A DNA stretch of 64,000 bases from Burkholderiales bacterium (GTDB taxonomy: Bacteria; Pseudomonadota; Gammaproteobacteria; Burkholderiales; Casimicrobiaceae): contig JANXNI010000050.1 of assembly GCA_025354165.1 (NCBI GenBank), positions 17,013-81,012 of the forward strand, in the 5' to 3' direction. The stretch's first letter is position 1; each line of letters opens with the position of its first letter. The translations under genes were made by a program, and so were the position numbers. Below the pieces are notes generated by a model. That model searched no databases. It saw only the letters and a program-made list of their open reading frames with translations, and was not told the DNA's origin. Positions 45,769-55,462 of this stretch are shown here, in pieces.

Positions 45769-45869
45769 CCTTTTTGATTTCGGCTCTGTGGCTTTTGTTC
45801 GATTATTACTGGTTCCGGGCGACCCTGCACGCGGCGTTCATAATTCTTGATCGAGACTATATTTATCCG

Positions 45870-46280
45870 ATGACTTCGCCCCCATCCCGTAAAGCGGTTG
45901 CCATGAAACGTGTACCCGCACCCGCCAACGTCAGCGCGGGCAGTCCGCGCGAGCTACGCCTGCGCGTGTACGCGGGGCCGGTGATTGCGATGGGGCCGGG
46001 CAAGGCGGATTTGCTGTCGGCGATTGCGGCGACGGGATCGATTTCCGCTGCTGCGCGAGAACTTGGCATGTCGTACAAGCGCTGCTGGGATCTGGTGTCG
46101 ATCATGAATGAGAGCTTCGCCACGCCGCTGGTTGCGACCAGCGCGGGCGGCACGGGAGGCGGCGGGACGAATCTGACGCCACTCGGTGCGCGCGTTTTGC
46201 ATGATTACAGGCGCATGCACGAGATTGCGCTGGCGGCCATCGCCACCGATCTGCGTAAATTTCGCAAGCACCTGAAGTAA
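45870..46280 (+). CDS. Short ModE-like molybdenum regulator (DNA-binding domain only)
   Basis: About 136 residues. LRVYAGPVIAMGPGKADLLS followed by AIAATGSISAAARELGMSYK and RCWDLVSIMNESFATPLVAT is the LysR-like winged helix of ModE, and GGGTNLTPLGARVLHDYRRM completes it. The two C-terminal Mop/TOBE molybdate-binding domains of full ModE are absent, so molybdate sensing must occur differently, perhaps through ModC or another Mop protein. ATG 45870 is used; ATG 45903 is an equally possible start. It sits 120 bp upstream of modA, facing the same way, with two ModE-type boxes between. Confidence 0.8.
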   Translation: MTSPPSRKAVAMKRVPAPANVSAGSPRELRLRVYAGPVIAMGPGKADLLSAIAATGSISAAARELGMSYKRCWDLVSIMNESFATPLVATSAGGTGGGGTNLTPLGARVLHDYRRMHEIALAAIATDLRKFRKHLK

Positions 46281-46322
46281 ACCCACCGACACAAACTTAT
46301 CTCGCGTAGCCCAAGTCGCATA

Positions 46323-46347
46323 TCGTTATAGCCCGACATATATTGCG
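46323..46347 (+). promoter_or_regulatory. ModE-type box 1 upstream of modA
   Basis: TCGTTATA - 9 bases - ATATTGCG, an imperfect dyad resembling the known ModE operator (CGNTATATA ... TATATAACG). It lies about 55 bp before the modA start. Confidence 0.6.
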
Positions 46348-46348
46348 G

Positions 46349-46374
46349 TCGCTATATACTGCCAAATATTGCGA
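46349..46374 (+). promoter_or_regulatory. ModE-type box 2 upstream of modA
   Basis: TCGCTATATA - CTGCCA - AATATTGCGA, a better dyad than box 1 (CGCTATATA against CGCAATATT on the other strand). It begins two bases after box 1, so two dimers could bind side by side, about 27 bp from the modA start codon. Confidence 0.65.
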
Positions 46375-46400
46375 TTGTTGTTCCCGAATTGGAGAGTCCT

Positions 46401-47192
46401 TTGCGCCGTTTTCCGCACCTGTCGAGTCGACTGTTTTTTTCATGCGCGACGAGTTTTGTGTTCACTCTGACGTTTGCCGCAAACCTTGCTGCCGCAGAGC
46501 TGACGGTTTTCGCCGCTGCTTCGCTCAAAGAGGCGCTTGACGAACAGGTCAAGGTGATTTCGGCGAGCCACAAGGACATGCAGATTCGCGTGTCGTACGC
46601 CGGTAGCAATGCGCTTGCGAAGCAGATTGAAAGTGGTGCGCCAGCGCAGCTATTTATCTCGGCTGACGAAGCGTGGATGGACTACGTCACGCAAAAAAAT
46701 CTCATTGTTGCCAGCACGCGTCGCGACATGGTGAAGAATGAGCTGGTGATCATCGCGCCCACAGCGAGCCTCGTGACGCTCGACATCGCACCGGGGTTTG
46801 CGCTCGCGGCAGCGCTCGGAAACGGACGTTTGTCGTTAGCTAATCCTGACGTCGTTCCCGCTGGCAAATATGCCAGGGCTGCGCTGACCAAGCTGGGGGT
46901 TTGGGACACGGTAGATACGAAGATTGCCGGGGCCGAAAACGTCCGCGCGGCGCTCGCCTTTGTTGCGCGCGGCGAAGCGCCGCTCGGCATCGTTTATCGC
47001 ACCGACGCAAGGGCTGAGCCGCGTGTGCGCGTGGTGGCTGCGTTCCCCGGCGGTCTTCATGCGCCAATTGTCTATCCGGCCGCTATCGTCGCAGGGCAGG
47101 ATTCGCCAGCTGCGCGCGCCTTGCTTGACGCGCTGACCAGCGCCAATGCCAGTGCAGTCTGGCAGAAATACGGGTTTGTTGTCACGAAGTGA
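46401..47192 (+). CDS. modA: Molybdate-binding periplasmic protein ModA
   Basis: A 263-residue periplasmic receptor of the molybdate ABC importer. After a signal peptide (FVFTLTFAANLAAA) the mature protein begins AELTVFAAASLKEALDEQVK; oxyanion contacts are expected in SYAGSNALAKQIESGAPAQL and in LSLANPDVVPAGKYARAALT. The start is probably TTG 46401, with GGAGAG four bases upstream; an in-frame TTG at 46389 overlaps that site. It is downstream of two ModE boxes and begins the modABC operon, so expression should fall when molybdate is plentiful. Confidence 0.92.
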   Translation: MRRFPHLSSRLFFSCATSFVFTLTFAANLAAAELTVFAAASLKEALDEQVKVISASHKDMQIRVSYAGSNALAKQIESGAPAQLFISADEAWMDYVTQKNLIVASTRRDMVKNELVIIAPTASLVTLDIAPGFALAAALGNGRLSLANPDVVPAGKYARAALTKLGVWDTVDTKIAGAENVRAALAFVARGEAPLGIVYRTDARAEPRVRVVAAFPGGLHAPIVYPAAIVAGQDSPAARALLDALTSANASAVWQKYGFVVTK

Positions 47193-47236
47193 CGTTGGAA
47201 ATCGCAGGGATCTGCAGCGCTCGGCAATAATCCGGC

Positions 47237-47932
47237 ATGCTGTCCAAAGAAGAACTAGAGATCGTCATTCTGAGCCTGAAAGTCGCGCTGGCGAGCGTGA
47301 TTTTCAGCGTGCCGCTCGCAGTGGCCTGTGCCTGGGTTTTGGCGCGCTGCACGTTTCCTGGAAAAACATTGTTTGACGCGGCGGTGCATCTGCCGCTGGT
47401 ATTGCCGCCGGTCGTGATCGGCTATTTTTTGCTGGTGATGTTTGGCAAAAAAGGCTGGATTGGCAGCACGCTCGACGCGTGGTTCGGCATCACTTTTGCG
47501 TTTCGCTGGACGGGCGCGGCGCTGGCGGCGGGGGTGATGGGTTTTCCGCTCATGGTGCGGGCGATTCGCCTGGCGATTGAGGCGGTTCCTCTGCGGCTGG
47601 AATGGGCGGCGCGGACTTTGGGCGCATCGCGCTGGCGGGTATTTTTTACGGTGACTTTTCCGTTGGCGATTCCGGGTTTGGCGGTAGGCGTATTGCTCGC
47701 ATTCGCACGTTCGCTAGGTGAATTTGGCGCAACGATTACCTTCGTTTCGAATATTCCCGGCGAGACACAAACGCTGCCGCTCGCAATCTATAACCTCACC
47801 CAAAGCCCCGGTGCTGACGCGGCGATATTGAAGCTTTGTATTGTCTCCATTGTGCTTTCGGTCGCAGCGCTCGCGGCATCAGAATGGATCAATCGCCGCG
47901 TGCATCGTGTTGAGGGCGGGATGATCGCGTGA
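47237..47932 (+). CDS. modB: Molybdate ABC transporter permease ModB
   Basis: A 231-residue inner-membrane permease with about five to six helices (VALASVIFSVPLAVACAWVL, LPLVLPPVVIGYFLLVMFG). The EAA loop that docks the ATPase reads EWAARTLGASRWRVFFTVTF PLA region, and the family motif SLGEFGATITFVSN follows. It overlaps modC by 4 bases, so translation is coupled. Confidence 0.93.
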   Translation: MLSKEELEIVILSLKVALASVIFSVPLAVACAWVLARCTFPGKTLFDAAVHLPLVLPPVVIGYFLLVMFGKKGWIGSTLDAWFGITFAFRWTGAALAAGVMGFPLMVRAIRLAIEAVPLRLEWAARTLGASRWRVFFTVTFPLAIPGLAVGVLLAFARSLGEFGATITFVSNIPGETQTLPLAIYNLTQSPGADAAILKLCIVSIVLSVAALAASEWINRRVHRVEGGMIA

Positions 47933-49053
47933 TTGATATCGACATCAGCAAGCGCTTCAGTGCGCAGACGGAAGTCAGTGCGAAATTTGTGAGCGATGCC
48001 TCCGTGCTTGCGCTTTTTGGTCGTTCTGGTTCGGGTAAGACGACGGTCGTGAATGCGATGGCCGGTCTGGTGAAGGCCGATCGCGGCTACATTCGCATCG
48101 ACGGCGTGACCTTGTTTGACAGCGAGCGCGGCATCAACGTGGCGGTCGAGCAGCGCGGCATTGGATATGTGTTTCAGGACGGGTTGTTGTTCCCGCATTT
48201 GAACGTGCGGCAGAACCTGATCTACGGCGCGCGGCGCAGCGGTGGGCAGGGCGGTGCAGACGCGCCCGGCGTGCCGTTCGATCAGGTCGTGGATTTCCTC
48301 GGCATCGGCGCGTTGCTGGCACGCGATACGCCTTCACTTTCTGGCGGCGAAAAGCAACGCATTGCCATTGGTCGCGCGCTGTTGTCGCGGCCACGACTGC
48401 TCCTGATGGACGAGCCGATTGCGTCGCTCGACAGCGGTCGCCGCAGTGAAATTCTGCGCCTGATCGAGCGCGTCCGTGACGAGTTTGGCGTGCGCATTGT
48501 TTACGTCAGTCACTCCATCGGCGAAGTGTCGCGTCTGGCCGATGATGTGGTGCTCATGAACGACGGCAAGGTCATTGCCTGTGCGGCGACGGAGGAGATT
48601 TTCAATCGTGCCGATTTGCGACCGTACACCGGCCGGTTCGAAGGCGGCGCGCTGATCGAGGCGCATGCCGTGCGCCATGACATGAAGTATTTCCTCACCA
48701 CCTTCAAATTTGACGGCGGCGAATTGATCGCGCCCGGCGTCGATACGCCGGTCGGTGCTCGCGTGCGTATCCGCATTCGCGCACGCGATGTGACGCTCGC
48801 AACCGAGCGTCCACACGGCCTCAGCATTCGCAATATTCTCGAAGGCACCGTGAGCGTTATCGACAATCGCGGAGGTGCCATTGCGGAGGTACACGTGCAG
48901 CTCGGTGGGCCCAGCGGGTCGCTTGCGCGAGAGCTGCTGGCGCGCATTTCCACGCAGGCGCTGGATGAAATGCAGCTCAAGACCGGACAGCCTGTTTATG
49001 CACTGATCAAGGCGATTGCGTTCGATAAGCGCAGCATGGGGTTTACCGCGTAG
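47929..49053 (+). CDS. modC: Molybdate ABC transporter ATP-binding protein ModC
   Basis: A 374-residue cytoplasmic ATPase. Walker A GRSGSGKTT, the ABC signature SLSGGEKQRIAIGRALL, Walker B LLLMDEPIASLD and the switch His in VYVSHS are all present. The C-terminal 80 or so residues (ARVRIRIRARDVTLATERPH onward) are the Mop/TOBE molybdate-binding domain that couples transport to intracellular molybdate. Starts at GTG 47929 inside the modB stop. A 116-bp palindrome follows 42 bp after its end. This is the last gene of the operon. Confidence 0.93.
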   Translation: MIDIDISKRFSAQTEVSAKFVSDASVLALFGRSGSGKTTVVNAMAGLVKADRGYIRIDGVTLFDSERGINVAVEQRGIGYVFQDGLLFPHLNVRQNLIYGARRSGGQGGADAPGVPFDQVVDFLGIGALLARDTPSLSGGEKQRIAIGRALLSRPRLLLMDEPIASLDSGRRSEILRLIERVRDEFGVRIVYVSHSIGEVSRLADDVVLMNDGKVIACAATEEIFNRADLRPYTGRFEGGALIEAHAVRHDMKYFLTTFKFDGGELIAPGVDTPVGARVRIRIRARDVTLATERPHGLSIRNILEGTVSVIDNRGGAIAEVHVQLGGPSGSLARELLARISTQALDEMQLKTGQPVYALIKAIAFDKRSMGFTA

Positions 49054-49095
49054 CGAAGCATTTTTTGCCTGTTTTCGGGACGAGATACGAGTCAT

Positions 49096-49211
49096 CAGCT
49101 TTCTGCGCTAATGACGGCTAATAAAGGGCTAACTGAATAAAAGCTGTGAAGTCGACTTTATAGGTAAATATGATGCAAGCCCAATGCAGGCTTCGTTTCA
49201 AATAAAAGCTG
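49096..49211. repeat. 116-bp palindromic element, copy 7
   Basis: Left arm CAGCTTTCTGCGCTAATG, inner AGGGCTAAC, centre GAAGTCGACTTTA holding the perfect palindrome AAGTCGACTT (between 49153 and 49154, the exact midpoint), right arm AAGCCCAATGCAGGCTTCG then AATAAAAGCTG. It lies between modC and the following acyl-CoA ligase; I see nothing else in that 294-bp gap beyond the ligase ribosome binding site. Confidence 0.85.
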
Positions 49212-49347
49212 TTGACAATAGTTAACCGACTTGTGCGCTGGAGACCGTATCCACCGGTAAGCCCAATTGCGCACACCGGCTCGAACACGGCGCCTCGCAG
49301 ATATCCACTACATTTAAGCCCAGAGGAAGTTTTAAGGAGGACACGCC

Positions 49348-50976
49348 ATGCTAGGTTTGATGCAGCAGCATTCGCTGCTTATTTCGTCGGTGATTGAGTT
49401 CGCGGGGACGTATCACAGCGATACCGAGATCGTTTCACGGCGTGTTGAGGGCGACATTCACCGCACCAATTACGCGACGGTGAATCGGCGCGCGAAGCAG
49501 ATCGCGAACGCGCTGGACGCAATGCAAATCGCGCAATCGTCGCGCGTGGCAACGCTCGCATGGAATGGTTATCGCCATTTCGAGCTTTACTACGGCGTCT
49601 CGGGTTCGGGGCGTGTGTTGCACACCGTCAACCCGCGTTTGCATCCCGATCAGATGGCGTGGATTGTCAATCACGCCGAAGACGAAATCATGTGCTTCGA
49701 CGTGTCGTTTTTGCCGCTGATCAAGGCCATCGCACCGAAGTGCCCAACGGTCAAGCACTACATCGCGTTGTGCGATGCCGACAAGCTGCCCGCCGATTCA
49801 GGTATTCCCAATTTGCTGAGTTACGAGGCGTGGATTGGCGCTCAGTCTGAAACTTACAAATGGCCGGTGTTTGATGAAAACATGGCGTCGAGCCTGTGCT
49901 ACACCAGCGGTACGACGGGCAATCCGAAAGGCGTGCTCTACAGCCATCGCTCGACGATGCTGCATGCGATGTCGTGTGCGGCTGCGGACGTCATCGGCAT
50001 TTGTTCGCGCGATACGGTGCTGCCCGTAGTGCCCATGTTCCACGTCAACGCGTGGGGACTGCCGTATTTGATGCCGATGGTGGGCGCGAAGGTCGTGTTT
50101 CCCGGCGGGCAACTCGATGGCAAATCGATTTACGATTTGTTTGAGCAGGAGAAGGTCACGTTCTCGGCGGGCGTGCCAACCGTGTGGCAAATGCTGCTTT
50201 CGCACATGGAGGCAAACGGGCTTAAGCTGTCAACGATGAAGCGCACGGTGATTGGCGGCTCGGCCTGTCCGCCCGCGATGCTCGACGCCTTCCGCGACAA
50301 GCACGGCGTTACCGTGAATCACGCTTGGGGCATGACCGAGATGAGCCCGATTGGCACCTATGGCACGTTGAAGGGCAAGCAGATGGACGCTGACTGGCCA
50401 ACGCAGCGAGCGATTTTGCTAAAGCAGGGGCGCGCGGTGTTTGGCGTCGACATGAAGGTCGTCGATCCTGAAGGCAACGAGCTACCGCGCGATGGCAAAG
50501 CGTCGGGGGACTTGTTGGTGCGTGGCTCTTGGATCGTGTATCAGTATTTCAAAGGCGACGGCGGGCATATCGTTGACAAAGAAGGCTACTTCGCCACCGG
50601 CGACGTTGCAACGATTGATCCCGATGGTTTCATGCAAATCACTGATCGCAGCAAGGACGTGATCAAATCCGGCGGCGAATGGATCAGCTCGATTGATGTG
50701 GAAAATATCGCGATGGCACATCCGGCCGTGATGATGGCCGCGTGCATCGGCATTCGTCATCCAAAGTGGGACGAGCGGCCTGTTCTGGTCGTCGTCAAGA
50801 GGCCGAACGCGGAAGTGACTGCCGCCGAGATCATCAAGTTTTACGACGACAAAATTGCCAAATGGCAAGTGCCGGACGACGTGCAATTTGTTGATGCGAT
50901 TCCGCTCGGCGCGACCGGCAAGATGATGAAGGCGAAGTTGCGCGAGCAGTTCAAGGATTACGCGTTCCCGGGGTAG
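49348..50976 (+). CDS. Medium/long-chain acyl-CoA synthetase (AlkK/DmdB-like)
   Basis: A 542-residue ANL-superfamily ligase. The P-loop is [21 protein letters not shown]3-A5 includes [20 protein letters not shown] and [21 protein letters not shown]7/A8 is [20 protein letters not shown] followed by [20 protein letters not shown], and the catalytic Lys lies in [22 protein letters not shown] and the overall pattern fit the AlkK / methylthiopropionate-CoA ligase branch. A strong AAGGAGG precedes ATG 49348. A hairpin follows the stop. Confidence 0.87.
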   Translation: MLGLMQQHSLLISSVIEFAGTYHSDTEIVSRRVEGDIHRTNYATVNRRAKQIANALDAMQIAQSSRVATLAWNGYRHFELYYGVSGSGRVLHTVNPRLHPDQMAWIVNHAEDEIMCFDVSFLPLIKAIAPKCPTVKHYIALCDADKLPADSGIPNLLSYEAWIGAQSETYKWPVFDENMASSLCYTSGTTGNPKGVLYSHRSTMLHAMSCAAADVIGICSRDTVLPVVPMFHVNAWGLPYLMPMVGAKVVFPGGQLDGKSIYDLFEQEKVTFSAGVPTVWQMLLSHMEANGLKLSTMKRTVIGGSACPPAMLDAFRDKHGVTVNHAWGMTEMSPIGTYGTLKGKQMDADWPTQRAILLKQGRAVFGVDMKVVDPEGNELPRDGKASGDLLVRGSWIVYQYFKGDGGHIVDKEGYFATGDVATIDPDGFMQITDRSKDVIKSGGEWISSIDVENIAMAHPAVMMAACIGIRHPKWDERPVLVVVKRPNAEVTAAEIIKFYDDKIAKWQVPDDVQFVDAIPLGATGKMMKAKLREQFKDYAFPG

Positions 50977-50987
50977 CCAGCCACTTT

Positions 50988-51017
50988 TTGTGGGAGCGGC
51001 TTTAGCCGCTCCCACAA
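50988..51017. repeat. Perfect REP-like hairpin after the acyl-CoA synthetase
   Basis: TTGTGGGAGCGGCT - TT - AGCCGCTCCCACAA, a near-perfect inverted repeat with arms of about 14 bp, starting 12 bp after the stop. It matches the widespread GTGGGAGCGGC REP type. It has no following T tract, so mRNA 3' protection is more likely than factor-independent termination. A related half-site (TGTGGGAGCGG) occurs at about 60260. Confidence 0.7.
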
Positions 51018-51116
51018 CGGACGCGCCACTATCGGCGATACACTCGCCGCCTGAATTCGCGCTCATGCTGACAACTGTTATTAACAATTATTTGATGTGC
51101 CCATAAAGGAGACGTT

Positions 51117-52352
51117 ATGAAAATGAAGTCAATTGCTGCTGCTGTTCTGATCGCCAGTTTTGCCTGCGCAGCGTCCGCCGCCGAAGTAGAAGTGCTGCAC
51201 TGGTGGACGTCCGGCGGCGAAGCCAAATCGGTCGCTGAACTCAAGAAAATGATGGAAGCCAAGGGCCACAAATGGAAAGACTTCGCTGTGGCCGGCGGCG
51301 CGGGCGATGCAGCCATGACCGCGCTGAAAGCGCGCGTCGTTTCAGGCAATCCGCCGACTGCGGCCCAAATCAAGGGGCCATCGATTCAGGAATGGGCGAA
51401 AGAGGGTGCGCTCGGCAACATCAACGAGGCAGCCAAAGACTGGGACAAACTGTTGCCCAAGGCGGTGTCCGATGTCATGAAATACAAGGGCAATTACGTC
51501 GCGGCACCCGTGAATGTGCACCGCGTGAACTGGCTCTGGATCAACCAGGACGCGCTGAACAAGGCGGGCGGCAAAGTGCCGACCAACTACGACGAGTTCT
51601 TCGCACTGGCCGACAAATTCAAGGCGCAAGGCATCGTGCCTATCGCGCACGGCGGGCAACCGTGGCAGGACGCAACGGTGTTCGAATCAGTGGTGCTCGG
51701 TCTCGGCGGCGCGAAGTTCTACAACGACGCACTGGTCAAGCTTGACCCCGCCGCGCTCGCGAGCCCCACAATGGAAAAGTCGTTTGATACGCTGGCAAAA
51801 ATCAAAACCTACATCGACAAAGATGCATCGGGTCGCGACTGGAATCTGGCGACCGCGATGGTCATGAACGGCAAAGGCGGCATGCAATTCATGGGCGATT
51901 GGGCGAAAGGTGAATTCACGGCTGCCAACAAGGTCAGCGGCAAGGATTACACCTGTGCTGCAGCGCCGGGCACGGCGAACTCGTACACCTTCAACATCGA
52001 CTCATTCGCGATGTTCAACGTGAAAGCGGCCGACGCGAAAAAAGGTCAACTCGATCTGGCCACCGCGATCATGAGCCCCGAATTTCAGGAAGTGTTCAAC
52101 CTGAACAAAGGCTCGATCCCGGTGCGTCCCGGCGTGAACAAGGCGAAGTTTGACGCCTGCGCCACCAAGTCGATGGCTGACTTCGACAGCACCGCGAAGA
52201 CCGGGAGTCTCGTTGCCAGCTTTGCCCACGGCATGGCAGTTCCTTCGGCAACTCAGGGCGCGATGGTCGACGTGATCGCCAAGTTCATGAACTCGAACAT
52301 GTCGAGCAAAGACGCGGTCGTTGCTTTGGTTAAAGCGAGCAAAACGAAGTAA
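51117..52352 (+). CDS. Sugar ABC transporter substrate-binding protein
   Basis: A 411-residue periplasmic binding protein of the family-1 (glucose/mannose, GtsA-like) type. A signal peptide (IAAAVLIASFACAASAA) precedes AEVEVLHWWTSGGEAKSVAE, and typical blocks follow: PVNVHRVNWLWINQDALNKA, IVPIAHGGQPWQDATVFESV and MNGKGGMQFMGDWAKGEFTA. AAGGAGA lies before ATG 51117. It is followed by two permease genes and an ATPase, making a complete importer. No sugar-metabolism enzyme or dedicated regulator lies beside it, so the sugar is inferred only from the family. Confidence 0.92.
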   Translation: MKMKSIAAAVLIASFACAASAAEVEVLHWWTSGGEAKSVAELKKMMEAKGHKWKDFAVAGGAGDAAMTALKARVVSGNPPTAAQIKGPSIQEWAKEGALGNINEAAKDWDKLLPKAVSDVMKYKGNYVAAPVNVHRVNWLWINQDALNKAGGKVPTNYDEFFALADKFKAQGIVPIAHGGQPWQDATVFESVVLGLGGAKFYNDALVKLDPAALASPTMEKSFDTLAKIKTYIDKDASGRDWNLATAMVMNGKGGMQFMGDWAKGEFTAANKVSGKDYTCAAAPGTANSYTFNIDSFAMFNVKAADAKKGQLDLATAIMSPEFQEVFNLNKGSIPVRPGVNKAKFDACATKSMADFDSTAKTGSLVASFAHGMAVPSATQGAMVDVIAKFMNSNMSSKDAVVALVKASKTK

Positions 52353-52360
52353 CTGAAAAT

Positions 52361-52473
52361 CCCTTCTCCTCATGCGGGAGAGCGCTAGGGTGAGGGGGGT
52401 AGCTACCATTGCAAACGATGGTCGCTGAGTATCCAACCCCTCATCGCAACCTTCTCTGGCAAGGAGAGAAGGA
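52361..52473. repeat. Paired REP elements between the binding protein and first permease gene
   Basis: The first unit CCCTTCTCCTCATGCGGGAG then GGGTGAGGGG and the second, inverted, unit CCCCTCATCGCAACCTTCTC then GGAGAGAAGG enclose a small hairpin ACCATTG / CGATGGT. The second unit also supplies the GGAGAGAAGGA ribosome binding site of the permease start at 52484. The position matches REPs in E. coli malE-malF. Confidence 0.75.
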
Positions 52474-52483
52474 ACAAAACCGA

Positions 52484-53365
52484 GTGAATATCCGTTACTC
52501 CTCTGACCGCTGGCTCCCTAAGCTAGTCCTTTCGCCCACGCTCGCGGCGAGCCTCGTGTTCGTCTACGGTTTCATACTGATCACCGTTGCGCTGTCGTTC
52601 ACCGAATCGCGATTGCTGCCTAACTGGGAATGGGCGGGCGTGGAGCGTTACGCAGAACTGTTCGATAATGATCGGTTCTGGGTCAGCGCAAAAAATCTCG
52701 CGATTTTTGGAACGCTTTTCATCGGTATCAGCCTCGTAGTCGGCTTGGTGATAGCCATTCTGCTGGATCAAAAGATTCGTGGCGAAGGCTTTCTGCGCGC
52801 GATTTATTTGTATCCTATGGCGCTGTCTTTCATCGTCACTGGCAACGCGTGGAAGTGGTTACTAAACCCTGGCCTGGGTCTTGAGCGCATCGTGCAGCAA
52901 TGGGGCTGGACGAGCTTCACATTCGACTGGCTGGTGAATCCCGATAGGGCGATCTACACGGTCGTCATCGCGGGCGTTTGGCAGAGCTCGGGTTTCGCGA
53001 TGGCGCTGTTTCTGGCGGGTTTGCGCGGTGTTGATAGCGAGATCATCAAGGCGGCGAAGGTCGACGGCGCATCGCTGCCGACGATTTATCGACGCATCAT
53101 TATTCCGAGTTTGCGCCCCGTGTTTTTCTCGGTCACGCTGATCCTTGCGCATATCGCGATCAAGAGCTTTGATCTGGTGATGGCGCTGACGGGCGGTGGC
53201 CCGGGAACTGCGTCCGATGTGCCGGCGATTTTTATGTATCAGTTCTCGTTTACGCGCGGGCAGTTGGGCGTGGGGGCTGCGAGTGCGGTGATGATGTTGA
53301 TGACGATTGTCGCGGTGATGGTGCCGCTGATGTATGCCGAAGCGCGCAGCGGGAGGGAGCGATGA
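52484..53365 (+). CDS. Sugar ABC transporter permease (first)
   Basis: A 293-residue inner-membrane permease of the MalF-like type, with six hydrophobic segments (LAASLVFVYGFILITVALSF, GISLVVGLVIAILLD, and later ones). The EAA loop reads EIIKAAKVDGASLPTIYRRI. A GTG at 52484, preceded by GGAGAGAAGGA, gives the usual N-terminus (NIRYSSDRWLPKLVLSPTLA); the frame opens earlier but only through the REP repeat. It overlaps the second permease gene by 4 bases. Confidence 0.88.
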   Translation: MNIRYSSDRWLPKLVLSPTLAASLVFVYGFILITVALSFTESRLLPNWEWAGVERYAELFDNDRFWVSAKNLAIFGTLFIGISLVVGLVIAILLDQKIRGEGFLRAIYLYPMALSFIVTGNAWKWLLNPGLGLERIVQQWGWTSFTFDWLVNPDRAIYTVVIAGVWQSSGFAMALFLAGLRGVDSEIIKAAKVDGASLPTIYRRIIIPSLRPVFFSVTLILAHIAIKSFDLVMALTGGGPGTASDVPAIFMYQFSFTRGQLGVGAASAVMMLMTIVAVMVPLMYAEARSGRER

Positions 53366-54210
53366 ATCGCGCAGGGCGATTCTTGCTGTACGCAGCGCTT
53401 GTTTCGACCGCGTTCTACGCGCTAGCGCCCATGTGGGTCATGCTTTCGACATCGCTTAAGACGCTCGATGAAATTCGCGAAGGCAGTTTGATTGCTGCGC
53501 CGCACGCGCCGACGATTGAGCCGTGGCTGAAAGCTTGGGGTACGGCGTGCAGCGGTGTGCGTTGCGAAGGATTGAAGCCGTTTTTCCTGAACTCGTTGTT
53601 GATGACGATTCCGGCGGTTTTAATCTCGACGCTGGTGGGAGCGTTGAACGGCTATGCGCTAACGCACTGGCGTTTTCGCGGTTCCGATTTCCTGTTCACG
53701 GCGCTACTCGTGGGTTGCTTTATCCCGTTTCAGGTGGTGCTGCTGCCAATGGCTCGGCTGCTCGGCGCGGTCGGGATTTCCGATTCAGTGTTTGGGCTGA
53801 TTTTCGTGCACGTCGTGTATGGGCTTGCATTCACCACGCTGTTTTTTCGCAACTATTACATCGGTGTTCCCGGTGAACTCGTCAAAGCCGCACGCGTTGA
53901 TGGCGCGGGGTTCTTCACCATTTTCCAGCGCATTTTGTTGCCGATCAGTGGCCCGATTTTCATGGTCTGCGTGATCTGGCAATTCACGCAAATCTGGAAT
54001 GACTTTTTGTTCGGCGTGGTGTTCGCGGGATCGGATTCGCAGCCGGTGACGGTGGCGCTGAACAACCTGGTACGCACGTCGACGGGAGTGAAGGAATACA
54101 ACGTGGACATGGCCGCGGCGATCATCGCCGCATTGCCGACGCTATTGGTCTACATCGTCGCTGGCAAATATTTCGTGCGCGGGCTGACCGCCGGTGCGGT
54201 CAAAGGTTAG
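53362..54210 (+). CDS. Sugar ABC transporter permease (second)
   Basis: A 282-residue inner-membrane permease of the MalG-like type. [20 protein letters not shown] near the start is the typical periplasmic loop, the EAA loop is [20 protein letters not shown], and six helices can be drawn. The C-terminal [14 protein letters not shown] is the usual end of this family. It forms the channel with the preceding permease; the two are translationally coupled. Confidence 0.92.
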   Translation: MNRAGRFLLYAALVSTAFYALAPMWVMLSTSLKTLDEIREGSLIAAPHAPTIEPWLKAWGTACSGVRCEGLKPFFLNSLLMTIPAVLISTLVGALNGYALTHWRFRGSDFLFTALLVGCFIPFQVVLLPMARLLGAVGISDSVFGLIFVHVVYGLAFTTLFFRNYYIGVPGELVKAARVDGAGFFTIFQRILLPISGPIFMVCVIWQFTQIWNDFLFGVVFAGSDSQPVTVALNNLVRTSTGVKEYNVDMAAAIIAALPTLLVYIVAGKYFVRGLTAGAVKG

Positions 54211-54221
54211 GTACAGTCCTC

Positions 54222-55355
54222 ATGGCAAGTCTTGGCATTCACAACATCCGTAAGATTTACCCGAACGGCGTCGAAGTGCTCAAGGGCATCAATCTCGATA
54301 TTGCAGATGGCGAGTTTTTGATTCTCGTGGGCGGTTCTGGCTGCGGGAAAAGCACCTTGCTGAACATGATCGCAGGACTCGAACCCGTGACCGAAGGCGA
54401 GATCACGATTGGCGGCAAACGCGTCAACGATTTGCCACCCAAAGATCGCGATATTGCGATGGTGTTTCAGAGCTACGCGTTGTATCCGTCGATGAGCGTT
54501 CGCCAGAATATCGCTTTCGGTTTATCGCTACGCAAAGTACCGAAAGCCGAGCAGGAAGCGACCATTGCACGCGTCGCAAAACTCCTGCAAATCGAGCCCT
54601 TGCTGGACCGCAAACCCGCACAACTCTCAGGCGGGCAACGCCAGCGCGTCGCGATGGGCCGAGCACTCGCTCGTGAACCACAAATATTCCTCTTCGATGA
54701 GCCGCTTTCGAACCTTGACGCCAAACTGCGCGTAGAGATGCGAAGCGAGATCAAGCTGCTACACAAACGCCTCGGCATCACCACCGTTTACGTGACGCAT
54801 GATCAGATCGAAGCGATGACGCTCGGCGACAAAATTGCCGTGATGAAAGACGGCGTGGTGCAACAGTTCGGTACGCCAGACGAGATTTACAATCGTCCTG
54901 TCAACACCTTCGTAGCGGGCTTTATGGGCTCGCCGCCGATGAATCTGATTCCGGCGACGCTCGCGATCAATGACGGTAAATTGTGCGCCGAAGTTACCGT
55001 TGGCCCGACCGGGTCGAAGCGCGTGCACCTGCCGCTCTTTGGATTTGACACCTCGACGCTCGATACGTTGACGTCGACAGGTTCATCGGTTTTGCTGGGT
55101 TTGCGACCCGAGCACTTGACCGACACTGGGCGCAGCAACGGCATGACTGCAAACCTCACCGTCCCGGTTGACCTCGCAGAACCGACCGGCGCTGACACGC
55201 TGATTTTCATTACGCTCGGTGGTGCGCGCTGTATTGCGCGATTGCATCCCACCGCCGTCGCCGGTCGCGATGAGGTTGAACTGGTGGTCGACACAAGCGC
55301 CGCCGTGGTGTTCGACCGACATACGCAGGAAGCGATCGCGTTCGCTCGTGTCTAG
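54222..55355 (+). CDS. Sugar ABC transporter ATP-binding protein (UgpC/MsmK type)
   Basis: A 377-residue cytoplasmic ATPase. Walker [21 protein letters not shown], signature [20 protein letters not shown], Walker [17 protein letters not shown], switch His in [14 protein letters not shown]. The C-terminal OB-fold regulatory domain ([14 protein letters not shown] and [12 protein letters not shown]) is that of the MalK/UgpC group, which may accept several sugars. Last gene of the four-gene importer, 11 bp after the second permease. Confidence 0.93.
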   Translation: MASLGIHNIRKIYPNGVEVLKGINLDIADGEFLILVGGSGCGKSTLLNMIAGLEPVTEGEITIGGKRVNDLPPKDRDIAMVFQSYALYPSMSVRQNIAFGLSLRKVPKAEQEATIARVAKLLQIEPLLDRKPAQLSGGQRQRVAMGRALAREPQIFLFDEPLSNLDAKLRVEMRSEIKLLHKRLGITTVYVTHDQIEAMTLGDKIAVMKDGVVQQFGTPDEIYNRPVNTFVAGFMGSPPMNLIPATLAINDGKLCAEVTVGPTGSKRVHLPLFGFDTSTLDTLTSTGSSVLLGLRPEHLTDTGRSNGMTANLTVPVDLAEPTGADTLIFITLGGARCIARLHPTAVAGRDEVELVVDTSAAVVFDRHTQEAIAFARV

Positions 55356-55462
55356 CGGTTTGGTTGCTTTTTTGATGACGATGTCATAGACTTTGCGCCG
55401 ATGCGTACAAGTAGCTGCGCACAATAAAAGTCACCGGGGGATTTGCGCTAACGGAGTCGTTC

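Noticed and set aside
46323..46374. Molybdenum cofactor riboswitch
   Set aside because: The AT-rich dyads fit protein-binding ModE boxes and are too close to the start to fold a riboswitch.
49212..49217. TTGACA directly after palindromic copy 7, as a -35 promoter element
   Set aside because: No acceptable -10 hexamer lies 16-18 bp downstream, so the match is probably chance.
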